A DNA stretch of 10,187 bases from JBGSIZ01 sp041742255 (GTDB taxonomy: Bacteria > Pseudomonadota > Alphaproteobacteria > Rhodobacterales > Rhodobacteraceae): positions 1 through 10,187 of the forward strand of contig JBGSIZ010000181.1 of the NCBI GenBank assembly GCA_041742255.1, in the 5' to 3' direction. Positions 1 to 6,144 of this stretch are shown here, in pieces; position 1 is the stretch's first letter, and every line of letters starts with the position of its first letter. The translations under genes and the position numbers were made by a program. Under the pieces are notes generated by a model. The model had not been told where the DNA came from and searched no databases. It saw only the letters and a program-made list of their open reading frames with translations.

Positions 1-56
1 AGCGCCCGCGCCAATCGCCACACGGCTTGCCCGGCCCGGGTCAGGCCCGACGACAT
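1..56 (-). CDS. Possible start of a further downstream gene (truncated by window edge)
   Basis: An ATG at 56-54 opens a reading frame that runs off the window; the visible peptide begins MSSGLTRAGQAVWRLARA. It starts 4 bp after the stop codon of the glycosyltransferase gene. A GGAG Shine-Dalgarno-like element, formed by the last codons of that gene, sits 9 nt upstream of the ATG. Both points fit a co-transcribed, translationally coupled gene. Only 18 codons are visible, so no family can be assigned. The basic, Ala-rich N-terminus is uninformative. The call rests on spacing and ribosome-binding-site position only. Confidence 0.45.
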   Translation of the reverse strand, partial: MSSGLTRAGQAVWRLARA

Positions 57-60
57 GGTG

Positions 61-756
61 TCAGGCTCCGGCGGCTTTGCGCACCGCGTCCGCCTCGGCC
101 AGCCATTCGGCGGCGTAGTCCACCTCTTGATAGTTGTCGAACCACGGCCCGCCCCGCGTATAATGCACTGCCTGCGGATACCCTGTGGCTGGTTTGTCAT
201 AGGTCCCTTCGAGCCAGTTCCAGCCCGAGGGCAACGCCCCGATTTCGCTGTCTGCCGCCCATTGCATGCGGTGCAGATAGGCCCCTGTTTCGGCGTTCAC
301 CCGGTCCACGGTCAAGGCCCGCGTAGACGCATGCCCGCAGTTCATCAGCATGAAGGACGACCAGTTCTTGCGCGGATACGCGGTTTGAACCTTGCCATCC
401 ATCTTGACCCCTTCTTTGGGTGTATAGTCGTGTTGGACACACAAGACCGCCAACGCTGGGTCCATGTAGGGGCGCAGGTCGGCCACGTCCCCGAAGAACA
501 GAAAGTCACAATCCACAAAGATCGCCCAGCCGTCAAACCCCGCCAGATGCGGCACGAGGAACCGGGAATAGGTGAATTCCGTCGAGGCCAAGGGGTCGAT
601 GTCGCGGGTATATAGCCCCTGTTCGGCCAGTTCGTGCAGTTTGATCGGGTGGACCTCAACCGGGATCGTCGCGTGTTTGAGCAAGGAGGACCGCGCCACC
701 TGATAGGCGATGTCTTCGCGTGAGTCCCAGCCGATGTAGACGCGGAAGTTGGTCAT
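61..756 (-). CDS. Small GT-A fold glycosyltransferase (GT8-like)
   Basis: This 231-residue cytoplasmic protein is probably a retaining, nucleotide-sugar-dependent glycosyltransferase. The N-terminus (IGWDSRE, residues 8-14, followed by a helix) resembles the sugar-nucleotide binding start of GT8-like enzymes. A DCD triad at residues 82-84, in the context IFVDCDFLF, matches the metal-binding DxD motif. A later segment, SSFMLMNC (133-140), and a C-terminal HYTRGGPWF (198-206) resemble the GT8 H-x-x-G-x-PW element that contacts the diphosphate. No signal peptide or membrane span is visible. The ATG start is supported by an AAAGGGA element 6-7 nt upstream. It follows the WaaA-like gene by 66 bp on the same strand, which suggests a role in lipopolysaccharide core or another envelope glycan. 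Donor and acceptor cannot be read from the sequence. Confidence 0.8.
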   Translation of the reverse strand: MTNFRVYIGWDSREDIAYQVARSSLLKHATIPVEVHPIKLHELAEQGLYTRDIDPLASTEFTYSRFLVPHLAGFDGWAIFVDCDFLFFGDVADLRPYMDPALAVLCVQHDYTPKEGVKMDGKVQTAYPRKNWSSFMLMNCGHASTRALTVDRVNAETGAYLHRMQWAADSEIGALPSGWNWLEGTYDKPATGYPQAVHYTRGGPWFDNYQEVDYAAEWLAEADAVRKAAGA

Positions 757-822
757 GACGGTCCCTTTGCTGTCGCTTTGTGTTGCCTACGCCCTAGCCC
801 AACGCCCGCAGTGGCGCAAGTT

Positions 823-2121
823 TCACCCCGCGCGATGTGCTGCAATCAGCCCATGCACGGCGTCCAAGGCAACCGCCAATGGCCGCGTGTTTTCCGCCTG
901 AACCCGCGCGGCATTGTTCAGATAGGGCGCGCGTGCCGCAGGGTTTTGCAGCCGGACAACAGCCGCCGCAAGGTCGTCTGGCGTTGGCGTTTCAAGCGCG
1001 GCATCTGCTGCGTGCAAGGTTTCGTAGGATGATACGAAGTTGCCGATCATCGGCCCGTGCAACACCACGGACCCCAGCGCCATCGCCTCATACGGGTTTT
1101 TGCCCGTCATGTGCATTCCCGCCACCGCGAACGAATTGCCGATGAAGGACACCGGGCTGACCCGATACCACAGGCCCATTTCGCCCAGAGTGTCGGCGAT
1201 GTAGACTTGAGTGCCCGCGTCCGGCGTCCCGCCCGTGCTGCGCCGGGTGACGGTCAACCCTGCCGCCCGCGCGGCCGCTTCTGTTTCGTCCGCCCGTTGC
1301 GGCGTGCGGGGCGCGAGGATCAGCAGCAGGTCCGGCATCTGTTGCAGCGCTATTTTATGCGCTTCAAGGATTTGCGGCTCTTCTTCGGTTCTGGTCGAGG
1401 CCGCGAGCCAGCGGGGGCGCGTGCCGAGCTGCGCCTCGACAGCCGCGCGTTCCATTGCCAGATCGGGGAGCGGGTCCGACGCGGCCTTTAGCACGCCCAT
1501 AACCTGCACCCGTGCAGGCTCTGCACCCAAGGTCACAATCCGGTCCAGTGTAGCCGCGTCCTGCACCAGCACCCGGTCAAACAGGCCCAAAAGGTATCTG
1601 TAGGTCCGGGACCGCCGCTGCCAGCGCGCGAACCGCGCCGCCGGGATCACCACGTTGATCTGTGCCAGCGGGATACCGCGCCGCACGGTTGCGCGCAGGG
1701 TTGCGGGCCACAGGTCAACCTCGGCAAGGATCAGGGCCGTGGGGGACCAGTGGGTAAGGAACCGCGCCGCCGTCTGGGGCGTGTCGATGACCGTGTATTG
1801 GTGGATGACCCCGTCCGGCAGCCCCGCCTTGACCAGCGCGTCATGTGATCCGCGCGTCGTGGTGGTCAGCAACAGACCCAGATCGGGGTTCTGCGCCCGC
1901 AGGTGCCGGAGCAGGGTCAACAGGGCAAGGCTTTCGCCTACACTGGAGGCATGAAACCACAGCAGTTGACCGGGCGGGCGAGGCCGCGACGGCGTGCCAA
2001 AATATTCCGCGATCCGGTCACTGTCCACCTTGTTGCGGGTCACCTGTCGTCGCAGGAACATCCACCACAGGGGCGCCGTGATCCACGACACGGCAAGATA
2101 AAGGCGCAGGGAAAACGGCAC
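823..2121 (-). CDS. waaA: Divergent GT30 Kdo transferase-like protein (WaaA/KdtA family)
   Basis: WaaA enzymes transfer 3-deoxy-D-manno-octulosonic acid from CMP-Kdo to lipid IVA at the inner membrane. I place the start at the GTG at 2121-2119 (432 aa), because the ATG at 2199 would overlap the Anbu gene by 74 bp and add 26 unrelated residues. From the GTG the protein opens with a hydrophobic anchor (about 5-23), as is usual for WaaA. Family landmarks are WFHASSVGES (55-64, with the candidate catalytic base Glu63), AEVDLWP (133-139), DTLGEM (310-315), SFIGNSF (325-331) and NPYEAMALG (342-350). Three positions that are usually histidine differ: TRTEEE instead of TH.GEE (R244), PRTPQR instead of PRHP.R (T273) and GKNP instead of GHNP (K341). 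No lpxK gene is adjacent. It may be a paralogue with altered specificity rather than the housekeeping enzyme. It lies 4 bp downstream of the Anbu stop with no clear Shine-Dalgarno, which suggests translational coupling. Confidence 0.85.
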   Translation of the reverse strand: MPFSLRLYLAVSWITAPLWWMFLRRQVTRNKVDSDRIAEYFGTPSRPRPPGQLLWFHASSVGESLALLTLLRHLRAQNPDLGLLLTTTTRGSHDALVKAGLPDGVIHQYTVIDTPQTAARFLTHWSPTALILAEVDLWPATLRATVRRGIPLAQINVVIPAARFARWQRRSRTYRYLLGLFDRVLVQDAATLDRIVTLGAEPARVQVMGVLKAASDPLPDLAMERAAVEAQLGTRPRWLAASTRTEEEPQILEAHKIALQQMPDLLLILAPRTPQRADETEAAARAAGLTVTRRSTGGTPDAGTQVYIADTLGEMGLWYRVSPVSFIGNSFAVAGMHMTGKNPYEAMALGSVVLHGPMIGNFVSSYETLHAADAALETPTPDDLAAAVVRLQNPAARAPYLNNAARVQAENTRPLAVALDAVHGLIAAHRAG

Positions 2122-2125
2122 CGCG

Positions 2126-2854
2126 TTACAGCGTGACGTCCGGCAGGCTGTGAAACGCGTTGCGCAGGGCGTCCCCCCAACCACTGGAAATCTGGGCATA
2201 ATAGGGGTCTGCCGGATCGAACCGCCGGGTCAGGCCGGGCGTCAGCGCCCCTTCGGAATAAAGTTGCAGATCAAGCGGCAGGCCGACCGACAGGTTCGCC
2301 TTGATCGTCGAGTCAAAGCTGACCAACAGAAGTTTGACTGCCGCCTCGAACGTCATGGCGGGTTCATAAGCCCGCACCAGAATGGGCCGCCCGTATTTGG
2401 TTTCGCCGATCTGGAAAAACGGGGTGTCGATGCCGGCCTCGATAAAGTTGCCTTCGGGATAGACCAGAAACAGTCGGGAGGGCGTGCCGTTGATCTGCCC
2501 GCCGACGATCATTGTGGCGTTGAAGGCCTCGGCCTTTTGCCCGGTGTCCGAATGGTGGCGGATGACCTCGCGCAGCGTGTTGCCGATAAGGCGGGCGACC
2601 TGAAACATCGACGGGGCCTCAAGGATTGAGGGCGCGCGGTCAACCTTGGCCTTGGTCCGTTCTTCCAGCACTGATACGACCGCCTGAGTGGTCGCAAGGT
2701 TGCCCGCCGTCATGATGGTGATGAACCGGTCGCCAGGCACGGAAAACGTGTGCATCTTGCGGAAGGTGGAAATGTTGTCCACGCCCGCGTTCGTGCGGGT
2801 GTCCGACATAAAGACCAGACCCCGTTCGAGCCGCAACCCAACGCAATAGGTCAT
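2126..2854 (-). CDS. anbu: Anbu, ancestral beta subunit proteasome-like (HslV-related) peptidase
   Basis: This 242-residue protein belongs to the Anbu family (COG3484), Ntn-hydrolase fold proteins related to HslV and proteasome beta subunits. The N-terminus MTYCVGL would expose Thr as residue 1 once the initiator Met is removed. Numbering from that Thr, Asp17 (in MSDTRTN) and Lys32 (in FRKMH) lie where the Thr/Asp/Lys active site of this superfamily is expected. Further family hallmarks are GETKYGRP in the middle and SFDSTIKANLSVGLPLDL toward the C-terminus. Known Anbu structures form helical (lock-washer-like) oligomers rather than closed rings, and strong protease activity has not been clearly shown. 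The protein is cytoplasmic with no signal peptide. An AAGGA element 9 nt upstream supports the ATG. It is the last gene of the four-gene cassette and sits 15 bp after the transglutaminase gene. Confidence 0.95.
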   Translation of the reverse strand: MTYCVGLRLERGLVFMSDTRTNAGVDNISTFRKMHTFSVPGDRFITIMTAGNLATTQAVVSVLEERTKAKVDRAPSILEAPSMFQVARLIGNTLREVIRHHSDTGQKAEAFNATMIVGGQINGTPSRLFLVYPEGNFIEAGIDTPFFQIGETKYGRPILVRAYEPAMTFEAAVKLLLVSFDSTIKANLSVGLPLDLQLYSEGALTPGLTRRFDPADPYYAQISSGWGDALRNAFHSLPDVTL

Positions 2855-2863
2855 GTCCCGGTT

Positions 2864-2868
2864 TCCTT
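2864..2868 (-). promoter_or_regulatory. Shine-Dalgarno site of the Anbu gene
   Basis: AAGGA on the minus strand lies 9 nt before the Anbu ATG, inside the 15-bp gap after the transglutaminase stop. It fixes the start so that the catalytic Thr immediately follows Met, as N-terminal-nucleophile hydrolases need. Confidence 0.6.
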
Positions 2869-2869
2869 G

Positions 2870-3670
2870 TTACTGTTGTGCGACCTGAAGCTGGACCGAG
2901 AGGGATTCCGCCCCGCTTCCGAACCGTGTTCCTGATACAGGGGCGGCCTCGGCATAGTCCAGTCCCGTCGCAATCTTGACATAGCGCGTGTCGGGCGAAA
3001 TCGCGTTGGAAATGTCAAATCCGACCCAGCCAAGGTCGGGCACATGGGCCTCGGCCCAGGCGTGTGTGGCTTCTTGGTCGATACGGTCATCCATCAAGAG
3101 ATAGCCCGAGACATAGCGGCAGGGCACACCCGCCGCCCGCGCACAGGCCAGAAAGATATGGCTGTGATCCTGACACACGCCGTGCCCGGCGGCGAGCGCG
3201 TCTTCGGCGGTCCACGTCACGGCGGACACCCCGGTTTCATAGGCCACCCGGCCATGGATTGCCGCCGACAAGGCGTGCAACCATTGCAAGGTGCCCGGCG
3301 TGTCCCCCACGGTGGACAACAGTTTGCGCACCAGCGGCCCGGCCTTGGTCGCGGCGGTGGGTCGGTTGAACATCCACAGCGGCATGAACCCGCCGTGTTC
3401 GCCCTGAACGCCCGCGCTGTCGCGCACCTCGACCTCGCCTTGGCACAGGACGGTCACTTCGGTCGCACCCGGATCAAAGCTGATCAGGTCAACAGTGTTG
3501 CGGTGCATGTCGCTGAATGACAATTGCTTGCGTCCGCCCGTGACCGTGGTGTCCCACGACCGGACCACCTGCGTAGCGGTTGATTTGGGCGTAAGCCGCA
3601 ATTGTTGCAGCGCGTAATAGACCGGTTCCGCATAGGAGTAGGTCGTTTGATGACGAATTTTCAGGAGCAT
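2870..3670 (-). CDS. Transglutaminase-like cysteine protease family protein
   Basis: This 266-residue protein matches the bacterial transglutaminase-like family (COG1305). An N-terminal beta-rich domain begins with ML.KIRH.T.Y.Y and an LRLTP segment (residues 1-30 and on). The papain-like core follows, with catalytic Cys166 in HGVCQDHSH, His203 in THAWAEA and Asp219 in GFDISN, so the triad is intact. There is no signal peptide, so it probably acts in the cytoplasm. Members of this family are predicted to cleave or rearrange isopeptide or amide bonds. In this neighbourhood the enzyme would act on a peptide or conjugate made by the ATP-grasp protein. Its ATG overlaps the alpha-E stop by one base (TGATG) with no strong Shine-Dalgarno, which indicates translation by termination-reinitiation. 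The actual substrate is unknown. Confidence 0.93.
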   Translation of the reverse strand: MLLKIRHQTTYSYAEPVYYALQQLRLTPKSTATQVVRSWDTTVTGGRKQLSFSDMHRNTVDLISFDPGATEVTVLCQGEVEVRDSAGVQGEHGGFMPLWMFNRPTAATKAGPLVRKLLSTVGDTPGTLQWLHALSAAIHGRVAYETGVSAVTWTAEDALAAGHGVCQDHSHIFLACARAAGVPCRYVSGYLLMDDRIDQEATHAWAEAHVPDLGWVGFDISNAISPDTRYVKIATGLDYAEAAPVSGTRFGSGAESLSVQLQVAQQ

Positions 3671-4611
3671 CAGGCGGTGAACCGGTAGTCGATTTCGATT
3701 TGTCCGCCCAACGCCGCGATGTCCCGCAGGAATGCCTGAATATATTCGTGCAATCCGTTGTCCATGATGTCGTCGATGGAATGCGCCATGTAGGTCAATC
3801 CTAGTTTGTCGGCCATGTCCTGACAGGGCAGGCGGGTTCCGTAGTCAGCCATCAGAAACCCGAGGTTATCCCGGATCTTGTCGGTGCAGAAGGCCAGACT
3901 GCGCGGCATCCGTTTGTCGAGGATCAGAAACTGGGCGATTTCCCGCGGACGGGCATCCTGTCCATAGGTCATCTGAAACCCGCCTTCGGCCGATACCGAC
4001 CGCAGGATGGTTTGCCATTGCACATTGTCCAGCGAGGTGCCCACCGACATCGCCGAGGGCAGCAGGACGTAATATTTCACGTCCAGAATCCGCGCCGTGT
4101 TGTCCGCCCGTTCGGCAAACGTGCCGATCCGCGCAAAATCATAGATGTCGTTGCGCAACATGGTGCCGTGCATGGCCCCGCGCACGAATGCCGACCGTTG
4201 CCGGATCAGGGACAGAACATGGGGCAGGTCGCGCTCCACGACCTTGCGCGCCAGCGCGTCGCGCAGGACCATCCAGCATTCGTTCACACTTTCCCAGACT
4301 TCGCGGGTCAAGGCGGTGCGCACCAGCCGCGCATTATCCCGCGCCGCCGACACCACCGACAGGACCGACGACGAATTGTCCTTGTCCCGCAACATCCAGT
4401 CGATCGCGCCATCCCGCGTCAGTTCGTCGTCATAGGCCGCAAGATAGCTGTCATAGCAAGCCGCCGTTTGCAGCACGCTGGCCCATTCGTCATCCGACCC
4501 GGTGCGGGTGAGCGCAATGCGCAGCCCTGCCTCGATCAGGCGGGCGGTGTTTTCGGACCGTTCAAGATAGCGGAACATCCAGTAAAGGCCGCCTGCGGTT
4601 TTGCCCAGCAT
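3670..4611 (-). CDS. Alpha-E domain-containing protein (DUF403, COG2307)
   Basis: This 313-residue, mostly helical protein opens with the signature GGLYWMFRYLERSENTARL (residues 7-25), diagnostic of the alpha-E family. Other typical elements are a Trp-rich segment near WESVNECW, an FAERADNTARI repeat-like second copy of the ERxENTAR motif near the middle, and a C-terminal helix ending in EIDYRFTA. The two ER-x-x-NTAR-type motifs are visible by eye and suggest an internally duplicated helical unit. Genes of this family almost always sit next to a circularly permuted ATP-grasp gene. The protein is thought to be its partner, but no biochemical activity is established to my knowledge. The gene starts 4 bp after the ATP-grasp stop behind a strong Shine-Dalgarno and overlaps the transglutaminase start by 1 bp. 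Some genomes carry it fused to neighbours; here it is a separate gene. Confidence 0.95.
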   Translation of the reverse strand: MLGKTAGGLYWMFRYLERSENTARLIEAGLRIALTRTGSDDEWASVLQTAACYDSYLAAYDDELTRDGAIDWMLRDKDNSSSVLSVVSAARDNARLVRTALTREVWESVNECWMVLRDALARKVVERDLPHVLSLIRQRSAFVRGAMHGTMLRNDIYDFARIGTFAERADNTARILDVKYYVLLPSAMSVGTSLDNVQWQTILRSVSAEGGFQMTYGQDARPREIAQFLILDKRMPRSLAFCTDKIRDNLGFLMADYGTRLPCQDMADKLGLTYMAHSIDDIMDNGLHEYIQAFLRDIAALGGQIEIDYRFTA

Positions 4612-4615
4612 CGCC

Positions 4616-6040
4616 TTATTCCTCCAGCACCCAAGTGTCTTTGGTGCCTCCGCCTTGGCTGGAATTCACCACGAGCGATCCTTTTTTCAACGCCACGCGG
4701 GTCAATCCGCCCGGTGTGATGTCCACCCCTTGGGGCGACACCAGCACAAAGGGCCGCAGGTCCACATGTCGGGGGGCCAGCCCCGCCTTGGTAAAGATCG
4801 GCACGGTCGACAGCGACAGCGTGGGTTGCGCGATATAGTTGCCCGGCCGCGCCTTGAGCTTGCGGCGGAACGTCTCGAGTTCGCTTTTGGAGGATGTCGG
4901 CCCGATCAACATGCCGTAGCCGCCTGACCCATGCACCTCTTTCACCACCAAATCCGCGAGGTTATCTAGCACATAGGACAAGCTGTCCGTATCGCTGCAC
5001 CGCCATGTCGGCACGTTTTTCAGGATCGCCTTTTCGCCCGTATAGAACTCAACGATATCAGGCATATAGCTGTAGATAGCCTTGTCATCCGAAATGCCCG
5101 TGCCCGGCGCATTGGCGATGGTGATCCCGCCCGCCCGGTAGACGTCCATGATCCCCGGCACACCCAGCGCGCTGTCTGGATTGAAATTCAACGGATCAAG
5201 GTATTCGTCGTCCACCCGCCGATACAGCACGTCGATGGGTTGATACCCTTGGGTCGTGCGCATGGCGACCCTGCCATCCACGACCTGCAAATCGTGCCCT
5301 TCGACCAGTTCGACGCCCATCTTGTCGGCCAGAAAACTGTGTTCGTAATAGGCGGAGTTGTAGATGCCCGGCGTCAGCACGGCCACCACAGGCGGCCCCG
5401 ATGTGCCCGACGGCGCGCAATTGGCCAGCGACCGACGCAGCAGTTTGGGATAGTTCGACACCGGCTGCACCCGGTTCTTGGAAAACAGTTCGGGGAACAT
5501 GTGCAACATGGTTTCCCGGTTTTCGAGCATATAGCTGACGCCGGACGGCGTGCGCGCGTTGTCCTCCAGAACGTAGAATTCGTCATCCCCGGTGCGGACA
5601 AGGTCAACGCCCACGATGTGGGTGTAGACCCCGCCGGGCGGCGTCACCCCGATCATCTGCGGCAGGAATGCCACGTTTTTGGCGATCATCTCGACCGGGA
5701 GCCGACCGGACCGGACGATTTCCTGCCGGTGGTAGATGTCGTGCAAAAACGCGTTGATCGCCCGCACCCGTTGTTCGATGCCTTTGGCCAGCCGCGCCCA
5801 TTCCCGCCCCGCAATGATCCGCGGGATGATGTCAAACGGGATCAGACGTTCGGCGGCGGCCTTTTGGCCATAGACGTTGAAGGTGATGCCGGTCAGGCGG
5901 AACACCTGTTCGGCTTCGCGTTGCTTGGCACGCAATCGCGCCGGGTCTTCGTCGCGAAACCATGTGTCAAAGGCGGAATAGGGCGGTCGAAGGGTATCGT
6001 CGCGGCCCCACATCTCATCAAAGTTTGGTGTGTCATTCAT
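4616..6040 (-). CDS. Circularly permuted type 2 ATP-grasp protein (COG2308)
   Basis: This 474-residue protein is a predicted ATP-dependent carboxylate-amine ligase of the circularly permuted ATP-grasp family (old names DUF404/DUF407). Motifs in order are VLEDNARTPSGVSYMLENR (157-175), which carries acidic and Asn ligands for Mg-ATP, LTPGIYNSAYYEH (222-234), GTGISDDKA (313-321), VKEVHGSGGYGML (366-378), the glycine-rich nucleotide loop, HVDLRPFVL (425-433) and NSSQGGGTKDTWVLE (459-473). All these family hallmarks are intact and the length is normal. The family is predicted to form amide or peptide bonds on an unknown substrate. It is the first gene of the four-gene cassette, 104 bp downstream of dnaE2. 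No Shine-Dalgarno precedes the ATG, and a -10-like element lies 6 bp before it, so the message may be leaderless. ATG at 6034-6036, two codons in, is an alternative start. Confidence 0.95.
   Translation of the reverse strand: MNDTPNFDEMWGRDDTLRPPYSAFDTWFRDEDPARLRAKQREAEQVFRLTGITFNVYGQKAAAERLIPFDIIPRIIAGREWARLAKGIEQRVRAINAFLHDIYHRQEIVRSGRLPVEMIAKNVAFLPQMIGVTPPGGVYTHIVGVDLVRTGDDEFYVLEDNARTPSGVSYMLENRETMLHMFPELFSKNRVQPVSNYPKLLRRSLANCAPSGTSGPPVVAVLTPGIYNSAYYEHSFLADKMGVELVEGHDLQVVDGRVAMRTTQGYQPIDVLYRRVDDEYLDPLNFNPDSALGVPGIMDVYRAGGITIANAPGTGISDDKAIYSYMPDIVEFYTGEKAILKNVPTWRCSDTDSLSYVLDNLADLVVKEVHGSGGYGMLIGPTSSKSELETFRRKLKARPGNYIAQPTLSLSTVPIFTKAGLAPRHVDLRPFVLVSPQGVDITPGGLTRVALKKGSLVVNSSQGGGTKDTWVLEE
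4620..4625 (-). promoter_or_regulatory. Shine-Dalgarno site of the alpha-E gene embedded in the ATP-grasp 3' end
   Basis: GGAGGA on the minus strand lies 8 nt before the alpha-E ATG and is formed by the last Leu-Glu-Glu codons of the ATP-grasp gene. This is the strongest ribosome-binding site in the cassette and implies coupled, near-equal synthesis of the two partner proteins. Confidence 0.75.
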
Positions 6041-6144
6041 GGGTTAATCATATGAACCGCCCACGCTTACACAATGGGGTTTCGCATGTTTGGCTGGGGC
6101 TGAATTGTGCAGTTGCCTGATTTTTGGGCAAAATGGAGGGTGGA
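6041..6144. other. Intergenic region between dnaE2 and the ATP-grasp cassette
   Basis: This 104-bp spacer is the longest in the window and holds no plausible gene. It contains the candidate promoter above and a short inverted repeat, TTGCC/GGCAA (6113-6117 and 6127-6131, 9-nt loop), that overlaps the upstream alternative promoter and could be a weak operator or chance. No convincing Rho-independent terminator for dnaE2 is seen. Confidence 0.6.
6047..6074 (-). promoter_or_regulatory. Candidate promoter of the ATP-grasp/Anbu operon
   Basis: Reading the minus strand, a TATGAT hexamer (6052-6047, 5 of 6 matches to TATAAT) is preceded at 16 bp by TTGTGT (6074-6069), which matches only the TTG of the -35 consensus. 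The -10 ends 6 bp before the ATG, so transcription would start at or next to the start codon. This is a reading by eye of a short motif; a weaker alternative, TTGCCC-16-CACAAT, lies further upstream in the same gap. Confidence 0.3.

Noticed and set aside
823..2199. The longer WaaA-like reading starting at the ATG at 2199 (458 aa)
   Set aside because: It overlaps the Anbu gene by 74 bp, adds a Cys- and Arg-rich stretch unlike any WaaA N-terminus, and has no ribosome-binding site. The GTG at 2121 fits the family start.
4012..4719. A 235-codon plus-strand frame antisense to the alpha-E gene and the end of the ATP-grasp gene
   Set aside because: It spans the junction of two well-supported genes and has no recognisable motif.
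5240..6055. A 271-codon plus-strand frame antisense to the ATP-grasp gene
   Set aside because: The composition is shadow-like (rich in His, Arg, Gly and Pro), and the opposite strand has clear ATP-grasp motifs throughout.
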